A DNA stretch of 22,575 nucleotides from a virus. The notes beneath the pieces are model-generated. The model saw nothing but the letters and a program-made list of their open reading frames with translations, searched no databases and was not told where the DNA came from. Position 1 is the first letter of the stretch, and the number at the start of each line of letters is the position of its first letter. A program made the translations under genes and the position numbers. This document shows positions 15,494 through 21,339 of the stretch, piece after piece. Location: the IMG/VR virus record IMGVR_UViG_3300042389_000786, positions 1 through 22,575 of that record, one strand, 5' to 3'.

Positions 15494-16887
15494 GCTGCCT
15501 CCCGTTCACCCATGCCTGCGTACATCGCCGCCGACAACAGGGCCGCGATCGCCAACACAGCCACGGGATTCTTCGGCGTCACTCCGAGCCGCTTCGCAGT
15601 CTGCTTCATAATCTTCTCTGCTTCCGCCGGCTTCAGGATCTTCTCCTGAACGACCTTCTCGGTCAGTCGAGTCTCCGACGGAATGCCCGCCTCTGGCCCA
15701 CGACGCTGAACGCCCGGCCTGATCGTAGGCTTAGTCCGGCCCGCCGTCATCTGCACGATCCGATCTCGCGCTTCGGTCCCGTACAAGTCCTCAAGAGACC
15801 TGAGAACACGAACCAACCGCTCTTCCGGCGGCAACGCTTTCAAATTACCACCCGCATTTCTCACAAGAGCATACTGTTCTTCTTGAGAGATAAACTGCTT
15901 GATGTTGTCAGCGATCGCCTTGTAGCGACCTTCGGCGTCGAGAGCGCGGAACTCTTGGGTGGTCATCTGCCGGAACTTCGCAGCCTCACGGGCCCCGATG
16001 TCCTTGCGAGCCGCCCTCAACGCCTGTTGGATCAACGGGTTGTTTGCGTCCAACTTGGGAGTCAACGGAAGATCATTGGGGCCACGGCCCTTCCGAAGCC
16101 CGATGGACGGACCCAACCGCGACAAGAACATATTGATCGCATCAGCCAGCAACGGTCCAGAAGCCTTACTACCCTTGGCCTTCATAACCGCCAACTCACC
16201 GTGCAACGACTCAATGTAGTTGCTTCGAGCCAGCACTCCCGAACGCTTCTTCCAACGCTCGTTACCACGAACACTCATCTCGGCGGTGTCAGGTGCAGTC
16301 GCCATTCCCTCAAGCAACAACGGCAGGATGATTGCTTGACGGACATTGCTCGCATGGATCTTTGGACCAGCAGCAAAACCCGCTTGCAACACAATGTGGT
16401 ACGGCTCCCCGAACGAGTTCAACAGCTCAACGGCTTGCTTGATCTCGGGTGCAGTAGCACTGTACTTCTTGCTCGCCAGAAGCTTCTTCGTGTGCTCATA
16501 GAACTCGGCCGTGAGCTTCGGATCGTCGAATGCGGGAGAGATCGACGAGAACTCAAACGGCATGTCCGGCTGCACGTCAACCCGAAAGAACGGATCCACG
16601 AAGTTCCCGATTGGAGCCCGCGTGACCCCGAAGGTTTCCGTGTACGGATTGCCCTCAATGATTCCCTTGAGCGCCTCGGTCATCCTGCCGACCATGCGCT
16701 TCGAGCCACCAGCTAACTGCTTCGCCTCATCCTGCAGCAGTTCCGCTTGCCCAGGATACGGCCGCTGAGGCACCGGCGTTTCCCGCCGAAACATCTCAGC
16801 AGAAGCTCGACCGCCCGTGGGGACGTCCTCGGACATCACACCACGGGCGCTCAGTTCAGCTAGGAATCTGGTGTCGAGTTGGGACAT
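15490..16887 (-). CDS. Unknown 465-aa phage protein with C-terminal hydrophobic segment
   Basis: No family recognised. The start at ATG 16887 has a run of five Gs four bases upstream as its only ribosome-like sequence, and this run is the G5 of a copy of the dispersed 9-mer. The protein is Ala/Arg/Glu-rich and mainly helical. A central region (ASNVRQAIILPLLLEGMATA) is followed by basic segments, and residues about 440-458 (NPVAVLAIAALLSAAMYAG) could form one membrane-spanning helix. The stop overlaps the next gene's ATG (ATGA). An internal virion or ejection protein that contacts the host membrane would fit the helical build and hydrophobic tail, but that is speculation. Confidence 0.75.
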   Translation of the reverse strand: MSQLDTRFLAELSARGVMSEDVPTGGRASAEMFRRETPVPQRPYPGQAELLQDEAKQLAGGSKRMVGRMTEALKGIIEGNPYTETFGVTRAPIGNFVDPFFRVDVQPDMPFEFSSISPAFDDPKLTAEFYEHTKKLLASKKYSATAPEIKQAVELLNSFGEPYHIVLQAGFAAGPKIHASNVRQAIILPLLLEGMATAPDTAEMSVRGNERWKKRSGVLARSNYIESLHGELAVMKAKGSKASGPLLADAINMFLSRLGPSIGLRKGRGPNDLPLTPKLDANNPLIQQALRAARKDIGAREAAKFRQMTTQEFRALDAEGRYKAIADNIKQFISQEEQYALVRNAGGNLKALPPEERLVRVLRSLEDLYGTEARDRIVQMTAGRTKPTIRPGVQRRGPEAGIPSETRLTEKVVQEKILKPAEAEKIMKQTAKRLGVTPKNPVAVLAIAALLSAAMYAGMGEREAA

Positions 16888-16891
16888 TCAA

Positions 16892-16900
16892 CCCCCACTG
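16892..16900 (-). repeat. Dispersed 9-mer CAGTGGGGG, copy 10 (intergenic, in ribosome-site position)
   Basis: The only copy outside coding sequence. Its G-run ends four bases before the ATG of the 465-aa gene and is the only ribosome-site-like sequence there. Context ATCAGTGGGGGTTGA. Confidence 0.85.
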
Positions 16901-16901
16901 A

Positions 16902-17048
16902 TCAACCGCCTTTGCCGCCACCACCTGGTTGGAGACCCGCGTTTGCGGAGCGAGAACGAGCACCGGAAATCATGTTCGTCTTGCCGCGCACGTTGCGCTT
17001 GGTGCTCACAGCCTTCACCTTGGAACTGGTCGTCTTCTTCTTTGCCAT
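16902..17048 (-). CDS. Tiny basic protein (48 aa)
   Basis: Not detectable by length thresholds but well supported by context. It starts MAKKKTTSSKVKAVSTKRNV, ends in a Gly-rich tail (PGGGGKGG), and its ATG shares one base with the stop of the gene before it (TAATG). It is strongly positive (many Lys and Arg) with almost no acidic residues, resembling histone-H1-tail-like or DNA-condensing peptides. It is the last of six consecutive micro-genes. The stop at 16904-16902 sits directly before a 9-mer copy at 16892-16900 and the start of the 465-aa gene. Role unknown; nucleic-acid binding in the virion or infected cell is a reasonable inference. Confidence 0.72.
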   Translation of the reverse strand: MAKKKTTSSKVKAVSTKRNVRGKTNMISGARSRSANAGLQPGGGGKGG

Positions 17049-17182
17049 TAGACCTTACCTCCCTTGCGGGGCATCTTGGTGGCCGTAACCTTCTTCATGG
17101 TGCCGGTCTTCTTTGCAGCGTTTTTCGCAGCTGCCTTTCCCTTGACCGTGTATGGGAAGCTCTTTCCGTTGACCTTCGGCAT
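17048..17182 (-). CDS. Tiny basic KSFPYT-type phage protein (44 aa)
   Basis: It starts MPKVNGKSFPYTVKGKAAAK and continues with Lys/Ala-rich repeats (NAAKKTGTMKKVTATK), ending RKGGKV. Small phage proteins with an MP-x-V-x-G-K-x-FPYT start followed by an Ala/Lys tail recur near virion genes of environmental phages; the function is not known to me. The frame begins two bases after the stop of the acidic 61-aa gene and its own stop overlaps the next ATG. High Lys content and lack of acidic residues suggest DNA or membrane interaction. Confidence 0.75.
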   Translation of the reverse strand: MPKVNGKSFPYTVKGKAAAKNAAKKTGTMKKVTATKMPRKGGKV

Positions 17183-17184
17183 GG

Positions 17185-17370
17185 TTAGCCCTTTCGCTGA
17201 AGAGAATCAGGCAAAAGGATCGAGATCTTCAGCATGATCCCTTCCTCTTCGTGGCCATCGCAGCCACATTCACCCTCTTCTTCATCATCGTCGTCTTCCT
17301 CTTCGGAGTACTTCGATTTCTTGGAGGGCTTGCCAAGTGTAGCAGGTGGTAGCATCGGACGCTTCGCCAT
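17185..17370 (-). CDS. Small protein with polyacidic stretch and CxC (61 aa)
   Basis: It starts MAKRPMLPPATLGKPSKKSK, basic for about 20 residues, then switches to a run of Glu/Asp (residues about 22-32), CGCDGHEEEG (possible metal ligands Cys, Cys, His) and a hydrophobic-basic end (IMLKISILLPDSLQRKG). It follows the 55-aa gene's stop after three bases and ends two bases before the next start, so it is part of the micro-gene cassette. The charge segregation makes it unlike its basic neighbours; it could neutralise or chaperone them, but this is conjecture. Confidence 0.68.
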   Translation of the reverse strand: MAKRPMLPPATLGKPSKKSKYSEEEDDDDEEEGECGCDGHEEEGIMLKISILLPDSLQRKG

Positions 17371-17373
17371 CGA

Positions 17374-17541
17374 TCAACCTTTCGATTTCATGCGCTGCTT
17401 GATCGCAGCCATGCGGTCCTTCATGGCCTTCATGTTCCGTGGCTTCCGCTTCTTGGTCAGCGGCTTCAATGGATCAGGATGAGGCTGATTGGCCTCTTCG
17501 TGCATCTTCGCCCGGTCGTAGCGTCCGTGTAGGTTTGGCAT
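17374..17541 (-). CDS. Tiny basic protein (55 aa)
   Basis: Translated by hand from the ATG at 17541, one base after the preceding stop (TGA C ATG), to TGA at 17376-17374. It starts MPNLHGRYDRAKMHEEANQP and continues into a Lys/Arg/Met-rich helical half (KPLTKKRKPRNMKAMKDRMA, then AIKQRMKSKG). No family is recognised. The tight spacing on both sides and a sequence typical of its basic neighbours support it as a real gene. Confidence 0.7.
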   Translation of the reverse strand: MPNLHGRYDRAKMHEEANQPHPDPLKPLTKKRKPRNMKAMKDRMAAIKQRMKSKG

Positions 17542-17542
17542 G

Positions 17543-17794
17543 TCAGCAGTTCCAGGCCCGAAGGCTCTTGTTGATGCGGGAGTTTGGATCGTTCGCAGTC
17601 TTCGCGCTCGTGAGCCGATTCTTCATGCCCTTCATCCGAGCACAGAAGCTGTTGCGCCGTGAGCCACCCTCAGGCTGCGGTCTCTTCAAGTTGCCGCCGG
17701 TCGCCCGGTTGTACGCCTCCCGACCAGCTTCACTGAGCCCACCCTCTGGGTTCTTGTGGACCGCCTTGAACTTGAAGCGCTTCTTCGCCGCCAT
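17543..17794 (-). CDS. Conserved small phage protein, GGLxxxGRxAYNRATGGNLK type (83 aa)
   Basis: The start at ATG 17794 overlaps the preceding TAA (TAATG); an in-frame ATG 66 bases upstream would run back through the neighbour. The signature is GGLSEAGREAYNRATGGNLK near residues 18-38, then PQPEGGSRRNSFCARMKGM and a C-terminal RINKSLRAWNC. I recognise this as a widespread short phage protein type (possibly the DUF6321-like group; the number should be checked) with no known function. The conserved Arg, Tyr, Asn and terminal Trp-Asn-Cys suggest a compact fold that binds nucleic acid or a virion protein. It is the best-conserved member of the micro-gene cassette. Confidence 0.85.
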   Translation of the reverse strand: MAAKKRFKFKAVHKNPEGGLSEAGREAYNRATGGNLKRPQPEGGSRRNSFCARMKGMKNRLTSAKTANDPNSRINKSLRAWNC

Positions 17795-17925
17795 TACTTG
17801 CTCCGCTTCTTGGGTGCCTTCTTCGGGAGCGACTTCATGTTCGGAGTTTCCTTCGCCCACTTCTTAGCGGTCTTCGGCATCTTCGCGAACATGTAGCCCT
17901 GCTGGGCCTTCGACTTGAACGGCAT
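17794..17925 (-). CDS. Conserved tiny basic phage protein, MPFKSKAQQGYMFAK type (43 aa)
   Basis: It starts MPFKSKAQQGYMFAKMPKTA and continues KKWAKETPNMKSLPKK with a basic end. Short proteins of this type (SKAQQRxMFAK...WAKETPNxKxLP) are common beside virion genes in many phages; function unknown. A strong AGGAGG lies 9 bases before the ATG at 17925, making this the probable ribosome entry point for the whole micro-gene cassette, since the following genes are coupled by overlaps or 1-3 base gaps. The stop TAA overlaps the next ATG. Confidence 0.85.
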   Translation of the reverse strand: MPFKSKAQQGYMFAKMPKTAKKWAKETPNMKSLPKKAPKKRSK

Positions 17926-17944
17926 ATCAGTAGCCCTCCTGGTT

Positions 17945-18361
17945 TTACTGACGGCCCATTTCATCCCTCATCTGGTAGCCCTTCTTTAAAACAAGCTTGC
18001 TTCGTAGAAGCTTTGGCTTTTTCTTTTGTGCCCGGAATTCAGCTCCGCTAGGAAGACCTAGCTGTTCTCGTCTTTCGCGCGGGAACAAACGCTCAGTCTT
18101 CGTCTGGGAACGTTTCTTTTCCTCTACTGCCCTCTCCAAATTAGCGAGGAAGTCCGCCTTGAGCACGACTTTGTTTTCAGGAACCGGCTTACCGGTCCTG
18201 AACATGTAGGATTCATGCACTAAGTCTCTCGTCTTGTTGTGTCGCCTCAAGCCCTTTGCGACACTGGTCTCAAGTGAAGTGCGGAACTCCTTTCCACCCT
18301 TACCGAATGCGCGAACAAGATCGGTGAACATTTCTTTGGCAACGACGACGTACTTGGCCAT
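17945..18361 (-). CDS. Basic protein of unknown function (138 aa)
   Basis: It starts MAKYVVVAKEMFTDLVRAFG. The sequence is Lys/Arg-rich throughout with a helical, coiled-coil-like centre (ADFLANLERAVEEKKRSQTK) and a basic C-terminus (AQKKKPKLLRSKLVLKKGYQ). No motif is recognised. It starts three bases after the stop of the HTH-like gene, with AGGA upstream, and its stop lies 19 bases before the cassette's leading ribosome site. The DNA is somewhat more AT-rich than the surrounding large genes. Confidence 0.75.
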   Translation of the reverse strand: MAKYVVVAKEMFTDLVRAFGKGGKEFRTSLETSVAKGLRRHNKTRDLVHESYMFRTGKPVPENKVVLKADFLANLERAVEEKKRSQTKTERLFPRERREQLGLPSGAEFRAQKKKPKLLRSKLVLKKGYQMRDEMGRQ

Positions 18362-18364
18362 GGG

Positions 18365-18805
18365 TCAGGTCCTGGGGTTGAGAAGGTTGAGCATCCGGCG
18401 AGCTGCGTCACGGGACTCGTCGATGGTGCGTTGTTCCAGTTCTACGCCGTCCATGATGCGGGCTTTGTTGATCTCTTCGATAAGGTTCGGCAGATTAGCT
18501 TCGATGTACTCGCGAGGCACTGAAACGGCTTGCGATTTGCGACGCTTCCCCCGTGTCAGTGTGGTGCAGCCGGGTACGAGGAAGTCGGGCTGACCGAAAC
18601 GGCAAGCAGCCCACATCCCGATCCGGAACATGTGGATGTTCACAAGCCAGTCATCGTGGATCTGCAGCATCGGAACCCCGATGGACCGACACATCTTGCG
18701 GAACGTAGCCGGCTTCATCTGAAGCTCGTCACAGAACCGTGACTCGTGAACCCATCGGAGCCCACCGCCGAGACTGAAGGACATGCCCTTCTTCTGCTTG
18801 CTCAC
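18365..18805 (-). CDS. Possible helix-turn-helix DNA-binding protein (146 aa)
   Basis: Starts at a GTG (18805) that overlaps the preceding TGA as GTGA. Residues about 22-50 (RFCDELQMKPATFRKMCRSI, then GVPMLQIHDDWLVN) have the helix-turn-helix followed by beta-wing look of MerR/excisionase-like domains. A central region has Trp and Cys (MWAACRFGQPDFLVPGC), and the C-terminal half is charged and helical (EYIEANLPNLIEEINKARIM). It could be a transcription or packaging-site-binding protein; as the only HTH-like product seen here it is a candidate reader of the dispersed 9-mer, which is a guess. The HTH assignment rests on pattern only. Confidence 0.6.
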   Translation of the reverse strand: MSKQKKGMSFSLGGGLRWVHESRFCDELQMKPATFRKMCRSIGVPMLQIHDDWLVNIHMFRIGMWAACRFGQPDFLVPGCTTLTRGKRRKSQAVSVPREYIEANLPNLIEEINKARIMDGVELEQRTIDESRDAARRMLNLLNPRT

Positions 18806-21312
18806 TTAGCCGCCTTCTTCTTGGTTTCGGCGCGAGCGGACTTGTAGCCCTCGACGACGCCCTTCGCGCCGCGCTTTGTCGCATTGGCAAGACGGTTGGT
18901 TCCGCGCACCGTTGCATTGGCGAGACGGTCAGCTCCACCGATCAGTTTCTCAAGAGCCGCATCGACTGCTTGTTGGATCACAGGGTCTACAGGAATCGGT
19001 GCCTTCGCTGCCGTCTGTCGAGCGATCTGCGCGTTTGCTGCACGACCTTGAGCAACCCGACGAGCCGTTTCCTGCTCATTGCGGATCTTTTGCGGAGGTA
19101 CCGGCGGAAGGTCTCGGAACAATCGACCTTGGCCCCGAAGATCTGCCCCAGATTCTGAAGGAGCAGGCTTGATGGCATAAGGGGTTTCCACAGGTGCACG
19201 TGTTGTTTGCGTCGGAACATCCGCCCTAGTGAAGCCCTCAAGCAACCGTTCACCGTTCGGCATCATGGTTTGAGGGTAAGGAGGTCGCGTTGCTCCAACG
19301 GGGGTTTTCGACGGAACCAAGTTGGCAAGAGGATCTACTCCTGTTGGAACTGGACCCAATGGCCCGTAGATAGGAACGGTGGCTTCGGGGAGTCCGCCGG
19401 AGTACGGATTGGTGCGAGCCGTTCCTTGAGGCACAGGCATGTCGACAACTTGGCCCGGTTGACCAGGGTTCACTTGCGTAGTAGCTTGTGGGGTGTAGAA
19501 GTCACCCATGCCCGGGATTCGCTGGCGAGGGTTGAACTTCATACCCCTCTCGAAGCCAGGGGAAACTTGAACCGGATTGACGCGCTCTGTTGTTGGTGCG
19601 GTCTGGCCCTGAAGCATCGGGTTGTCGACGACGGGTTGAGCGCGGACAGGCGCAGGGGCTGGTCCGGCTGGTCCACGGATGCCGGCAGCGGCACCACCGA
19701 GCAAGTCTTGGACTGCACCCTGCATCTGTGCTTGAGTTTGACGCGCCTCAGCAGCGGCTCGTTCCTCGGGCGTACGAGCGCGATCAACTTCACGCTGCGC
19801 CAACTCCGCAGGAAGTGGTGCACCAAGAACTCCAGTGCCTGGACGAAACGGAGCTGCAACTGGGCTGTTATACAGGTCGCGCATAAAGCGATCGAAACCG
19901 GTATTCGCTCCTCGCAAGAGCTTCTCACCAGAGGACCTGTTGTTGAGTTCTGCGTAACCAGTGGGGTCGAAGCCGACGCGGCCAGCTTCTTCAACCATTT
20001 GGCGCTGTGCCATCTGTTGTTCTACAGCAGCTCGTTGATCCGGCGGAAGCGTAGCCAAGAGTTCTGGAGGTACCCCCACTGATTGGGTGGGTGCGGCTGG
20101 AGTTGCGGCTGAAACTGGGGTAGGAGCAGCGGCAGGAGCAGTGCTTGGAGGGATTGGGCCGAAGAGCTTATCGAGGTAGCCGCCGCGTTGCAGGTCGGCT
20201 TTCAGTTTGGCCTGCTGTTCTGGAGGGATACCGTAATCGGTGACCATCTTGTTGAACGCAGATTCCATCTTGGCGTTGTACTCAGGATCTGCGGCACCAG
20301 CGTTCGTGTTCGGAATGCCCGCAAGGTTCTTCAACTCCAAGCCAAGTGAGCCGACTGCTTTGTCGGCTGCAGCCTGATCTCTTGCCGAACTACCACGGAA
20401 GTAACCCGTTTCGTATCCACCTGGAGTTCCAGCGTTCACAAGCTCGGCGATCGTTTCCAAAGCGGATGGGGCACGACCGCCACGAGCAGCGGTGTTCAAC
20501 AAGCCCCGAGTGTTTGCCGAAGTATCAGAAGTGGCGACTTGAGACAGTTGACCAGTGGGGGTCTCCGCAATCATCCCTCGGATCTGCTCAGCCATTGCAC
20601 CCAGGTTAGTGGGGGCTGGAGGACCGACGTCTTCGGGGTTCGGGTAGGGAATTGAAAGTTCAGGAGTAGTGGGACGAGGGGTGTACTCCCTGACAAGTTT
20701 GTCAAGGTATTCTCGGTTTTTCTGTTCCGCTGCGTCGACTCCGCCGGTAAGATTGGCGGACGTAAAACGTCCCTCGTTCTCGGCATTGAACTTCGCAGCC
20801 AACGCCTCCGTCTCAGCTTTCCCAGCCTTACGCTCAGCTACACGTTCACGGATTCGATTCTTGTAGAGTTCTTGCCGACCGGCCATCCGCTCCTGTGCAG
20901 CGATTCCACGAATAGCGTTGTTGTAACGCTGCAGGATTCGTTGAGGATCTGGAGAAGCGTCGGTTCCGTAGAGGCCGCTCATCTTCAGCATGTCCATCTC
21001 GTTGCGATACTGCGCCTCCGCAGCGTTCCGCAACTGATCGAACATTGAGCGGTCCTTCGGAAGACCAGCAGTAGACGTCGTAGCCTTCGTAGCTTTCGGA
21101 GCCCCAACAGTAGAAGCCGATTGAAGACGAGATCGCGGATCTTGTTCCGGTGTCGTTCCACTCATGGGGAACTCGGCAGCGGTCAAGGGCTTGCGTGAAG
21201 AACCCCCACTGATACCAGTAGGTTGACCCTTGCGGGCTTCGAGCTCGCGCAAGAAGTATGTTGGGTCCATCAGGTATTGGGAAGACAAGAGCGGGTTTGG
21301 CATCTGGGACAT
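18802..21312 (-). CDS. Large low-complexity phage protein (836 aa)
   Basis: The start chosen is ATG 21312, with AGGAG 7 bases upstream; an earlier in-frame ATG at 21543 would run antisense through the helicase gene. The protein begins MSQMPNPLLSSQYLMDPTYF. It alternates helical charged stretches (ELYKNRIRERVAERKAGKAE near residues 145-165) with long Pro/Ala/Thr/Gln-rich disordered linkers, and ends in a basic C-terminus (GYKSARAETKKKAAK). A tandem 11-residue repeat is at residues 795-816. No enzymatic motif is recognised. Size, low complexity and operon position suggest a virion internal protein, possibly ejected with DNA, but this is not shown. It holds three exact 9-mer copies and the one-base variant. 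Confidence 0.75.
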   Translation of the reverse strand: MSQMPNPLLSSQYLMDPTYFLRELEARKGQPTGISGGSSRKPLTAAEFPMSGTTPEQDPRSRLQSASTVGAPKATKATTSTAGLPKDRSMFDQLRNAAEAQYRNEMDMLKMSGLYGTDASPDPQRILQRYNNAIRGIAAQERMAGRQELYKNRIRERVAERKAGKAETEALAAKFNAENEGRFTSANLTGGVDAAEQKNREYLDKLVREYTPRPTTPELSIPYPNPEDVGPPAPTNLGAMAEQIRGMIAETPTGQLSQVATSDTSANTRGLLNTAARGGRAPSALETIAELVNAGTPGGYETGYFRGSSARDQAAADKAVGSLGLELKNLAGIPNTNAGAADPEYNAKMESAFNKMVTDYGIPPEQQAKLKADLQRGGYLDKLFGPIPPSTAPAAAPTPVSAATPAAPTQSVGVPPELLATLPPDQRAAVEQQMAQRQMVEEAGRVGFDPTGYAELNNRSSGEKLLRGANTGFDRFMRDLYNSPVAAPFRPGTGVLGAPLPAELAQREVDRARTPEERAAAEARQTQAQMQGAVQDLLGGAAAGIRGPAGPAPAPVRAQPVVDNPMLQGQTAPTTERVNPVQVSPGFERGMKFNPRQRIPGMGDFYTPQATTQVNPGQPGQVVDMPVPQGTARTNPYSGGLPEATVPIYGPLGPVPTGVDPLANLVPSKTPVGATRPPYPQTMMPNGERLLEGFTRADVPTQTTRAPVETPYAIKPAPSESGADLRGQGRLFRDLPPVPPQKIRNEQETARRVAQGRAANAQIARQTAAKAPIPVDPVIQQAVDAALEKLIGGADRLANATVRGTNRLANATKRGAKGVVEGYKSARAETKKKAAK
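18865..18930 (-). repeat. 33-bp tandem duplication encoding an 11-aa repeat
   Basis: Two adjacent 33-bp units encode DRLANATVRGT and NRLANATKRGA near the C-terminus of the 836-aa protein. The core GCATTGGCRAGACGGT (plus strand) recurs at 18881 and 18914. The in-frame duplication is slightly diverged, so it is not brand new. Confidence 0.85.
20073..20081 (-). repeat. Dispersed 9-mer CAGTGGGGG, copy 11
   Basis: Exact copy with context ATCAGTGGGGGTACC identical over 15 bases to copy 3, but read in another codon register (TCA GTG GGG GTA). Confidence 0.85.
20553..20561 (+). repeat. Dispersed 9-mer CAGTGGGGG, copy 12
   Basis: Exact copy in the 836-aa gene, read as ACC CCC ACT GGT (Thr-Pro-Thr-Gly). 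Confidence 0.85.
20607..20615 (+). repeat. One-base variant of the 9-mer (TAGTGGGGG)
   Basis: Differs from the core only at the first base; same orientation as copy 12 and 54 bp from it. Read as GCC CCC ACT AAC. Confidence 0.55.
21203..21211 (-). repeat. Dispersed 9-mer CAGTGGGGG, copy 13
   Basis: Exact copy with full consensus ATCAGTGGGGGTTCT, about 100 bp inside the 836-aa gene from the divergent junction; read as Ile-Ser-Gly-Gly-Ser. Confidence 0.85.
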
Positions 21313-21339
21313 AAGGGCTCCTACAGGAAGGATAATCGG
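21313..21339. promoter_or_regulatory. 27-bp divergent intergenic region with back-to-back ribosome sites
   Basis: Only 27 bases separate the ATG of the minus-strand 836-aa gene from the plus-strand helicase ATG. Both ribosome sites are inside it (AGGAG on the minus strand, AGGAAGG on the plus strand, about 8 bases before 21340). There is no room for two ordinary promoters, so these must lie inside the opposite gene's coding sequence. Confidence 0.7.
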
